DNA from: Rhizobium sp. CCGE531
Lineage (GTDB): Bacteria > Pseudomonadota > Alphaproteobacteria > Rhizobiales > Rhizobiaceae
Length of the DNA: 64,000 nt
Reading direction: 5' to 3'
NCBI RefSeq assembly: GCF_003627795.1
Contig: NZ_CP032685.1
Location: 372,001-436,000, forward strand
This document shows, piece by piece, positions 57,871 to 64,000 of the stretch (within the stretch, counting starts at the first letter, position 1; each line of letters opens with the position of its first letter). The notes under the pieces were generated by a model, which searched no databases, was not told the origin of the DNA, and worked only from the letters and a program-made list of their open reading frames with translations. The position numbers and the translations under genes are program-made.

Positions 57871-59522
57871 AGACCGGTCAGGCGCTCTCGGCCATCGGCG
57901 GCAATATTCCAATCACCGTTACCGATCCGGCGCACCAGACGCAGGATATCGGCACGATCCGCCGGGATACCGAAAACACCAACACCTCGCTGCCCGGCCT
58001 GCCGGACCTCGAACATATCCTGCGCGACCAATACAAGACTCAGGCCGATCTACAGGCGGCGCAAGCCACCATGGCGGGGCTGGTCGGCGATATTGCTACC
58101 AATTTGTATGACAATGCCAAAACCCAGGCTGAACGTGATCTCTGGGCCGAAGGTGGCCAGGGTCGCGCGCTCTTGCATGCGATCGGCGGCGGTATCCTAG
58201 GTGGTGTCAATGGCTGGGAGGGGGCGATTAAAGGTGCTTTGGGCGGCGAAGCAACAGCCTTGATGGCACCGGCAATCGCAAACCTCGTCAAGGGTATGCT
58301 GAAGGACAGCACCTTGTCAGACCAGGACAAGCAGACGCTTGCCAATCTGATTGGAACGAGCCTCAGTTCGGCAGTTGGTGGCGTAGTCGGCGGTGGAGAA
58401 GGAGGATCCTACGGAGCTGCCAACTATCAATACAATTATCTCACGCATGAGCAGGCCCGGGAGCTTACGGACGCTGAAAAGGCTTTGGAAGCCTGCAAAG
58501 TATCTCCTATTACCTGCTCCGCTACGGACAAAGCGCTGCTTCAGTCGCAAGTAGACAGCCTCAAGAGCCTTGACTACCAAACCACCATGTCTCTGCTGCA
58601 AGCATGCATGGATAGGGGTGCATTGTCATGTACCATAGAGCAGGGAAAATGGCAGCAAGCCTACCAGACATGGATGGATGCAAATAAGAACAGCTCGGCC
58701 GAAGCCAATGACCCCGATTTCGCGCGAATGGGCGAAAACTATAAAAACCTGGCCGCAGCCGGCATCGTCGCCAGGGAACTGGCCAAGACCCAGGAGTATG
58801 GCGAAGTCTATCAGATGACGAAGGGCTTTGAGTTGGGAGCTGTGTCCGGAGCCGCTGCTGCTCTTGGAACAATTTCCGTCATTGCCGGACAAGAAGCCGT
58901 CTCCACCGTTGTTGCAACTTGTGGCCGAAGCTCTGTCTGCTACGCTTCGTATCTTAACATGGCGCTTCATGATGTTGTAGCAACAACATCCGAATTTGGC
59001 GGATCGCCTACCGCAGCCACCCTATTGGGAGCGGCGCTCGCCGAGGCTAGAGCGACACTGTCTGTTGGAAGTGCCGGTAGCTCTCTCTACAATGCACCGT
59101 GGACAAAAGGCGTTCAAGACATCGTAGAGGGAGCCACCTTTGTCCAATGCGCGGGGGGATCGTGCGTTTCCGCCACCGGTCAAATTTTGACCGGTGGTAC
59201 ACTGGCCGAAGCTCAACTGCTAGATAAGCTTGGAGAATGGTCCAACTCGCCATCACTGGCAAAGGCGCTTAATGAAGCAATGCCTGGAGCTGGCTGGAGA
59301 GGCGGCTATTTCGATACTGGGGAAGATGCTTTGATGGTTGCAAAACGGGGAATGATGGGAGCCGAACTTAAAGCATTTGGATATGACAGTCACATGGTAA
59401 CTTTGGTACCAATTAGCGCGGAAAATGGTACATTTAAGGTATATGATACCGCAAAGGGCGTCTCGTATACTGTCGATTCTTCCTGGGTCGTAAAGTACGT
59501 GATAGGAGGGACATTCAAATGA
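57081..59522 (+). CDS. Silent second CdiA-type tail with papain-like toxin end
   Basis: An 813-codon open frame equivalent to residues 2542 onward of the TpsA protein. It has the same pre-toxin region up to YNYLTH (58431-58448), then a different 357-residue tail. The end contains QCAGGSCVSATGQILTGG, WSNSPSLAKALNEAMPGAGWRGGYF, DSHMVTLVPI, KVYDTAKGVSYTV and WVVKYVIGGTFK. Cys, His and Asp in this order, with the surrounding pattern, recall papain-like cysteine-peptidase or deamidase toxins of polymorphic toxin systems. The first ATG lies inside the duplicated hemagglutinin segment and has no good ribosome binding site, and no signal peptide or TPS domain is present, so it is probably an unexpressed orphan module. 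Confidence 0.75.
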   Translation: MEAENGSITSDGAQILAGYDKNGIPTVSGDPLTGDIFLSAKNGDINLNAATGMSDSTSANSSWSVGVGVGATFGGGGKGMADLGLVANAGYGKGSADTSGVSHTNTHVNGTGDITIITNDLALRGATITGNSVTADVKNLTIESQVDTAKAKADQLNLSAQTGFGSTSVSGVTQKAKGDAAIVTEQSGIHAGTAGLDISVSGQTSLVGGLITSQATADKNSFSTGTLTVADIDTHSTWKAETYGGTIGTSGIMPTPPVKDSENKTGQALSAIGGNIPITVTDPAHQTQDIGTIRRDTENTNTSLPGLPDLEHILRDQYKTQADLQAAQATMAGLVGDIATNLYDNAKTQAERDLWAEGGQGRALLHAIGGGILGGVNGWEGAIKGALGGEATALMAPAIANLVKGMLKDSTLSDQDKQTLANLIGTSLSSAVGGVVGGGEGGSYGAANYQYNYLTHEQARELTDAEKALEACKVSPITCSATDKALLQSQVDSLKSLDYQTTMSLLQACMDRGALSCTIEQGKWQQAYQTWMDANKNSSAEANDPDFARMGENYKNLAAAGIVARELAKTQEYGEVYQMTKGFELGAVSGAAAALGTISVIAGQEAVSTVVATCGRSSVCYASYLNMALHDVVATTSEFGGSPTAATLLGAALAEARATLSVGSAGSSLYNAPWTKGVQDIVEGATFVQCAGGSCVSATGQILTGGTLAEAQLLDKLGEWSNSPSLAKALNEAMPGAGWRGGYFDTGEDALMVAKRGMMGAELKAFGYDSHMVTLVPISAENGTFKVYDTAKGVSYTVDSSWVVKYVIGGTFK

Positions 59523-59791
59523 AGAAGGAAGAAGAAGGCAAAGAGTATTATTTTCTTAAATCGATCGAGCGTTACGGAGATGGTGAATTTTTTATACGTG
59601 TATTCTCTCTTAAGGGGGATACAATGAGTTTTCTTTTAATAAAAGAATTGGTTCCAATGGAAAATGGTGAATTTATAAGTTTGTACAGATGTGACAGAGA
59701 TGAGGATAATCGAATACTGTCGAGGGATATATATGATATTAGAGGCTTAATGAAAGCGGTTGCTGCGTTTGACTCAGTATCACATTCTTAG
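59519..59791 (+). CDS. Putative immunity protein of the second module
   Basis: A 90-residue protein overlapping the toxin tail by ATGA, the usual toxin-immunity coupling. It begins MKKEEEGKEYYFLKSIERY and is AT-rich compared with its surroundings, with runs of A/T codons, a sign of foreign origin. Acidic and basic residues alternate; no signal peptide. Not recognised; immunity role inferred from its place and overlap. Confidence 0.68.
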   Translation: MKKEEEGKEYYFLKSIERYGDGEFFIRVFSLKGDTMSFLLIKELVPMENGEFISLYRCDRDEDNRILSRDIYDIRGLMKAVAAFDSVSHS

Positions 59792-59884
59792 GCTACTCGG
59801 TCTGGCTTATTTAAATGGATGAAGCCATCGAGGCTTCCATCAGTAGTTTGCCGAAGGAGATAGCCAAGTGAGACCCGTGACACG

Positions 59885-60742
59885 ATGAGCTATGATCTAC
59901 ACCTTGATTTTCATACATCGGCTGGAATTGAAGAAATAACCAAATTTCTTTCAGCGCGTGGAAATTATCAGCTAAGCGGCAAGCAGGCAGTTTATCACAA
60001 CGCGATTACCGGTGTTTATTTCACGCTCGCCTTCAGTGAGGAAAAGCGGGGCTTATTTCGCAAGAATACAGCAAAAGCCGATATAAATATCAATTACTGC
60101 CGACCAAGCTTTTTTGGATTGGAAGCTGAGATAGAAATTACCCCTCTTCTTCAGCGTTTCCCTTGCCAGATTCATGATCCCCAAATGAATGGGATGGGGG
60201 ATGGTCCTTATTCCAAGGAGGGATTTCTGCGCGGTTGGAACGCCGGCAATGAATTCGGTGTCGATGCGATTCTCTCTCAGTCCAGTGATCCGATCCTGTA
60301 TCTCCCCTCGTCGCAGCTTCACAACGCATGGCGCTGGAACTATGACCTGCCGCTCCGGCAAGCCAAGTGTGGGGACAAACAGTTTGTCCCGCAAATCCTA
60401 TACATGCTGATTGCCGGTCGTGTTTATACCATCGCTGTTTGGGGTGACGCACTGCCGGCAGTTTTGCCGGAAGTTGATTTCGTTCTATTGGCACGGCAAG
60501 AGGGCGCTAACAGCGTCTTTGGTTTTGCATCCTGGGACGAGGTGGCAAAACTGCTGACCGCGAACGGTTATCAAAACGGGCCTGACGGATTTAACCTAGA
60601 TTACGCGATCGCCCCAAGACCGATCGCAGACTTCGCTTTAGGGTTTGCTCCGGTCGACCGCTCTGAACTCGTCAAGCTTTCACCGGATCGCGTTCTCGAT
60701 CAGGAACTTGTCCAGCGCCAACTTGCAGCCCGCCAGAACTGA
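59885..60742 (+). CDS. Hypothetical protein next to the CDI locus
   Basis: A 285-residue protein starting MSYDLHLDFHTSAGIEEITKFL. It includes NYCRPSFFGLEAEIEITPLLQRF, DPQMNGMGDGPYSKEGFLRGWNAGNEFG and a C-terminal domain. I recall similar MSYDL-type proteins near polymorphic toxin loci in proteobacteria, but assign no function. There is no signal peptide. The ribosome binding site is poor. It may be a further immunity gene or an unrelated passenger. Confidence 0.65.
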   Translation: MSYDLHLDFHTSAGIEEITKFLSARGNYQLSGKQAVYHNAITGVYFTLAFSEEKRGLFRKNTAKADININYCRPSFFGLEAEIEITPLLQRFPCQIHDPQMNGMGDGPYSKEGFLRGWNAGNEFGVDAILSQSSDPILYLPSSQLHNAWRWNYDLPLRQAKCGDKQFVPQILYMLIAGRVYTIAVWGDALPAVLPEVDFVLLARQEGANSVFGFASWDEVAKLLTANGYQNGPDGFNLDYAIAPRPIADFALGFAPVDRSELVKLSPDRVLDQELVQRQLAARQN

Positions 60743-60819
60743 CAATCATGCAGCTCAATCATCAGCGAAGGCCGGTTAGGGCTGCAAGGTACACTCCAAT
60801 TAAGAAAGAGAATCCGGGG

Positions 60820-61485
60820 ATGCGTTTAAAAACTGTTGGCGTTTGGTTTGTCTTCGGCCTTTTAGCCGGTTGCGCCGGGACACCGGACCCAGCTAAGGTC
60901 GCTGCCCAGCAGCATGAAGGGTCGGCCCAGATTTTCGCAGACCAGAAGAAGAAGGGCTCGCTCCTTCTTGTGCGAATGGTGGATTCACCGTTCTTGGGCG
61001 ACGTGAATTGTGACGGTTATATCACGCTGCGCAGGATCAATGCGGGAAAGCCAGACGAGGCGGAACCGCCTCTTTCGGTTGGTTCCGCAGCTGCGTATCG
61101 TTTGCAAAATCCAAATAAACTGTCCCTCGGCCAGTTGTTCTCCGCGACCGCGCAAAGATATGAGAGATGGTTCGTACCCGTTGCCCCTGGTCGCTACGCC
61201 ATTACATACGCGTCGTGCCGCTATGGAAATACGACCATCGAGGCGGGAGGTGACGAGAACGGACTCTTCGGCAGAACATTCAGCTATGTCCGCCCATTTG
61301 GGGGTGAAAGTACCATCACGATTGGCCCGGGGCAGATTGTTGACGCAGGGTATATCCGGCTGGCAGGAACGCGCAGCGACCCGCGCGTGGTGGGATCGGA
61401 AGCCACGCCCGCCGAGCGTGACCTTATGAAGAGCGTCATGCCGGATGTCTATCCTTCGATTACTTTTACGAAATTCGGTTTATAA
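60820..61485 (+). CDS. Lipoprotein of unknown function
   Basis: A 221-residue protein starting MRLKTVGVWFVFGLLAGCAG, with a lipobox (LLAGC, Cys18) for lipid anchoring. The mature part is a beta-rich domain: GSLLLVRMVDSPFLGDVNCDGYITL, then RWFVPVAPGRYAITYASCRYG and a C-terminal FTKFGL. It is a DUF2846-like small periplasmic protein in general style, but not confidently placed. An upstream in-frame Met at 60748 would hide the signal. It lies 78 bp after the hypothetical gene and may be co-transcribed. Confidence 0.75.
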   Translation: MRLKTVGVWFVFGLLAGCAGTPDPAKVAAQQHEGSAQIFADQKKKGSLLLVRMVDSPFLGDVNCDGYITLRRINAGKPDEAEPPLSVGSAAAYRLQNPNKLSLGQLFSATAQRYERWFVPVAPGRYAITYASCRYGNTTIEAGGDENGLFGRTFSYVRPFGGESTITIGPGQIVDAGYIRLAGTRSDPRVVGSEATPAERDLMKSVMPDVYPSITFTKFGL

Positions 61486-61686
61486 GCGCTTAATCAGTTC
61501 GTCAGACCTCTCCCAGCCGCTCCAGGAGCCGGAACAAGAGCAGCTCCAGGCATTCCAATACCCGTGTCAACGGGACAGTTGACATTGTCTGGAGCGGCTT
61601 GATCGCAGAGCCGATCTGCGTTTCAAAACACCCAACGGCCACCACCGTCTGCGCCGCATCCCGCCGAACCCGAACGCCGTGCGAAA

Positions 61687-62868
61687 TCACGTGAAAACCG
61701 CGGCTGGCGGCATGGCGCCGACACGTTTTTCGTGTGCTGCGGAGAGGATGGCAACCACGCAGGCCAGAGCAAGTGCGACGGCACCCAGCACCGGCAGACT
61801 GCGATAGCCATATCCACCCTCGAGCAGAGCGGCGCCGACGACCGCGGCGATCGCAATGCCGATGTTGAAGCCCGAAGGGATGAGCGAGGAAGCGAGGCTC
61901 GGCGCATCGGCCGTCCACATCAGAATGCGGGCCTGAACCGGAGCGCCGATCGCGAAATTAAGCGCGCCCCAAATGAAGATCGTCGCGGTCATCAGCAAGG
62001 GATAGGGGCTGACGAGGTAAAGGACGACCAATATCGCGGCCTGAATGGCGAGCATGACGATCAGCGACGGCATCAGTTTCCAATCCGAGAGCCGGCCTCC
62101 CAACAAGACACCCAATGTTGCTCCGACGCCGTTGAGCAGGAGCACCCAAGGAATAAGCATGGCATCGAGGCCTGTCACTTCCCGCAGGAGCGGCGTGATG
62201 TAGGTGAAGGGCACCATTTGCCCGATCATCAGGGCGAGCACGATGAGAAGCGACGTCCAGACCTGCTGGCGGCCAAGAACGCGCACTTCGCGGCTCAGAT
62301 GTCCGGACGGCTGAACTTCGGTTTTCGTTGACGGGATCAGAGTCCATATTGCGGCCAATGCGAGGACGCCGACCGAAGTCATGGCCCAAAATGTTGTCCG
62401 CCATCCCCAAAGTCCGCCGATCGCCGCGCCGATGGGTACGCCGATAATGTTCGAGACCGTCAGGCCGGCGAGGATGACCGCAACGGCACGTCCCCGGAAC
62501 GCCTGCGGGACGAGGCCGACGGCAACCACCATGGCAATGCCGAAATAAGCGCCATGGGCGATCGCGGTCGCAACGCGGAAGAGAAGCATGGTGGCGAAGT
62601 CAGGCGCGAGCGCGCAAGCGACCTGCCCCAGGCAAAAGGCGATCGTAAGGGCGATCAGAATGGTCCGACGCGAGACCTGCCGGGTCGCCATGGTCAGGAG
62701 CGGGCCGCCGATTGCAATACCCAGCGCGTAACCGGAAACCAGATAGCCGGCAAACGGGATCGAGACACCCAGGCCCTGAGCCACATCCGGGAGAATGCCC
62801 GCAATGACGAACTCGGTCGTGCCGAACACAAATGCAGCCAGAAACAAAGCGAACAGGGGTAAGGGCAA
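61687..62868 (-). CDS. MFS transporter, AraJ/sugar-efflux type
   Basis: A 393-residue inner-membrane protein with twelve hydrophobic segments. FVFGTTEFVIAGILPDVAQGL near the N terminus and the second-domain ITPLLREVTGL and LLGGRLSDWKLMP motifs are typical of the DHA1 AraJ/YdhP-like exporters of arabinose, sugars or drugs. No divergent partner is close except the GntR gene 227 bp away. The 200 bp beyond its stop are non-coding. Substrate unknown. Confidence 0.9.
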   Translation of the reverse strand: MPLPLFALFLAAFVFGTTEFVIAGILPDVAQGLGVSIPFAGYLVSGYALGIAIGGPLLTMATRQVSRRTILIALTIAFCLGQVACALAPDFATMLLFRVATAIAHGAYFGIAMVVAVGLVPQAFRGRAVAVILAGLTVSNIIGVPIGAAIGGLWGWRTTFWAMTSVGVLALAAIWTLIPSTKTEVQPSGHLSREVRVLGRQQVWTSLLIVLALMIGQMVPFTYITPLLREVTGLDAMLIPWVLLLNGVGATLGVLLGGRLSDWKLMPSLIVMLAIQAAILVVLYLVSPYPLLMTATIFIWGALNFAIGAPVQARILMWTADAPSLASSLIPSGFNIGIAIAAVVGAALLEGGYGYRSLPVLGAVALALACVVAILSAAHEKRVGAMPPAAVFT

Positions 62869-63061
62869 ATCCAGCTCCCATATAAAGGTATAAGGATTTC
62901 TCTAAATTACCGCCGAGGGCGCATCAAGTGCGAGATCTCGTTGTCGACGGCAAGAGCAAAGGAACGAGCCACGCCTGAACCAGTTGTATTCATTCCTCAA
63001 AAGGCGATTTTTCGGATCGTTTTCGGCTGTCAAACATATGCCATTTCAGGGCTGGATCCTT

Positions 63062-63092
63062 GACAAGCCAACAATGTTTGTAAAGGCTTGTC
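63062..63092 (+). promoter_or_regulatory. Nested dyad at the GntR-gene start
   Basis: GACAAGCC (63062-63069) and GGCTTGTC (63085-63092) form an outer perfect inverted repeat. Inside it ACAA (63071-63074) and TTGT (63078-63081) form an inner one around TGT. The dyad ends 3 bp before the ATG and overlaps the ribosome binding region (AAAGG). It fits a FadR-type autoregulatory operator, or a hairpin that hides the translation start. Confidence 0.55.
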
Positions 63093-63095
63093 GCC

Positions 63096-63809
63096 ATGAG
63101 TGAGGTGGCTGATTGGTTATCTTATACAAGTCCGATCAGTCGGAAAAACGCTGCCGAGGCGGTGTTTGATGATATTCGTTCGGCAATTACATCGGGACGG
63201 TTGGCGGTCGGGACACGACTGCCCGCCGAGTCTCAGCTTGCCGCCCGCTATGGCGTCAGCCGCCCGATCATCCGCGAAGCGCTCCGCTCGCTGCAGACAC
63301 TCGGCCTTACCCAGACCCGCACCGGCAGCGGCACCTATGTCGTAACCTCCACGCCCGGTCCGGAACTGCGCTACGGCGGCTATTCCGCGCGCGATCTGAT
63401 CGAGGCGCGACCCTTCATCGAGGTCCCGGCTACCGGTTGGGCGGCGCTTCGGCGCACAGGGCAGCAGCTGGCGCGCCTGCTCGAACTTTGCGATGAGATG
63501 GACGGGCAAGAAGATCCTCTGAAGTGGGTCAATCTGGATTCGGAATTCCACTCGATGATCGCCGAATCTTCGGGAAATGCCGTCTTTTACAAGATCGTGA
63601 TCGATGCCCGCGACGCACTGATGCGGCAGTCGGAGCTCGTCAACATGATGGCGCAGCGCCGCGTGGCCTCGAATGTCGAGCACCGCCGCATCGTCGAGGC
63701 GATTGCGGCGGGATCGGAAGAGGGGGCCATCGCGGCGATGGAAGCGCATCTCGGTCAGGTCAAGCGCGTGGTGACCACGATCATCGGCGAGGATCAGCCG
63801 CACCATTGA
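63096..63809 (+). CDS. FadR/FCD-type GntR-family transcriptional regulator
   Basis: A 237-residue protein with an N-terminal winged HTH (AVFDDIRSAITSGRLAVGTRLPAESQLAARYGVSRPIIREALRSLQTLGLTQTRTGSGTYV) and a C-terminal FCD domain, all-helical, with metal/ligand His in SEFHSMIA and EHRRIVEAI. FCD regulators often control sugar acid or amino acid catabolism. It converges with the aspartate ammonia-lyase gene, overlapping its 3' end by 29 bp. Target genes are not clear; the nearest candidate besides itself is the divergent MFS gene. Confidence 0.9.
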   Translation: MSEVADWLSYTSPISRKNAAEAVFDDIRSAITSGRLAVGTRLPAESQLAARYGVSRPIIREALRSLQTLGLTQTRTGSGTYVVTSTPGPELRYGGYSARDLIEARPFIEVPATGWAALRRTGQQLARLLELCDEMDGQEDPLKWVNLDSEFHSMIAESSGNAVFYKIVIDARDALMRQSELVNMMAQRRVASNVEHRRIVEAIAAGSEEGAIAAMEAHLGQVKRVVTTIIGEDQPHH

Positions 63810-64000
63810 CGGCGGCTGGCAGATTGGCGAGCCGCTCCGGACGCAATGCCTCGAAGAGCTCTTCCGCGGTCAGATATCCATGGTCCAGCACGATTTCTGG
63901 CACGGTGCGCCCTGTCGCCAGCGCTTCGCGGGCAACCTTGGTCGCCGCCTGATAGCCGATCAGCGGGTTCAGCGCCGTCGCAAGGCCGATCGATTCCCGC
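63781..64000 (-). CDS. Aspartate ammonia-lyase, C-terminal end (gene continues past window)
   Basis: The last 73 codons of a minus-strand gene. The translation begins RESIGLATALNPLIGYQAATKVAREAL and continues with the ALxPERL-type tail of the aspartase/fumarase superfamily C-terminal domain. SIGLATALNP with GYQAAT matches AspA more closely than FumC. The stop is TGA at 63781-63783 (minus). Aspartase deaminates L-aspartate to fumarate. Only the end is present, so the active-site Ser loop cannot be checked. Confidence 0.8.
   Translation of the reverse strand, partial: RESIGLATALNPLIGYQAATKVAREALATGRTVPEIVLDHGYLTAEELFEALRPERLANLPAAVNGAADPRR

Noticed and set aside
59815..59871. 19-codon minigene between the second immunity gene and the MSYDL-type gene
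   Set aside because: Very short, bounded by an immediate upstream stop and lacking a proper ribosome binding site; perhaps a remnant tail of an older module but not supportable.
61502..61918. 138-codon minus-strand frame overlapping the MFS gene end
   Set aside because: Its first two thirds overlap the exporter in another frame; the remainder (61502-61686) looks faintly coding-like but has no start and no family match.

Overview
The window looks like a chromosomal segment of a fast-growing rhizobium (Rhizobium/Agrobacterium group, Alphaproteobacteria). The signs are high GC with alphaproteobacterial codon use, a RopA-type porin, an IalB-family protein, PutA with a divergent Lrp-type PutR, a thiC-thiO-thiS-thiG-thiE operon behind a TPP riboswitch, and a rhizobial-type palindromic intergenic repeat. 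No insertion sequence, tRNA, rRNA or CRISPR array was seen.

Layout. 1-3.1 kb: serine hydrolase, anmK and a lytic transglycosylase (cell-wall recycling). 3.3-5.9 kb: a YdeP-type molybdopterin oxidoreductase and an orphan VapB-like antitoxin. 5.9-13.1 kb, minus strand: a LacI regulator, a sugar ABC importer and a GH127 beta-L-arabinofuranosidase, read from one promoter region holding two 18-bp palindromes. The LacI gene appears to start with CTG. 13.2-17.8 kb: intergenic palindromes, putA and putR. 18-28.4 kb: accessory genes, mostly regulators paired with small enzymes (tautomerase, alpha/beta hydrolase, RidA, DoxX, NmrA-like, DUF1989), plus a decayed SDR fragment. Several LysR/GntR genes have clean dyads just upstream. 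28.5-33.1 kb: thiamine synthesis. 33.1-35.8 kb: a glycosyltransferase-like gene and a ropA porin, both broken by single-base frameshifts. 35.8-42.4 kb: TetR regulator, EF-hand protein, and an ECF sigma/anti-sigma cassette leading into a DUF1800-DUF1501 pair. 42.8-45.8 kb: IalB, a TpsB transporter and a lipoprotein.

45.9-59.8 kb is the most interesting part: a two-partner-secretion, contact-dependent-inhibition (CDI) type locus. A 3483-residue TpsA/CdiA-like exoprotein ends in a toxin-like tail and is followed by a small gene in the immunity position. Next comes a second, apparently silent tail-plus-immunity module, headed by a roughly 1.0-kb direct repeat that looks identical to the 3' part of tpsA at a constant offset of 3533 bp. 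Recombination between the repeats would delete the first toxin/immunity pair and fuse the second tail in frame to tpsA.

59.9-64 kb: a hypothetical protein possibly tied to the CDI locus, a lipoprotein, an MFS exporter, a FadR/GntR-family regulator with a nested dyad, and the C-terminal end of an aspartate ammonia-lyase running off the window. Everything is read from sequence by eye; family names rest on motifs and remembered family patterns, not on searches.
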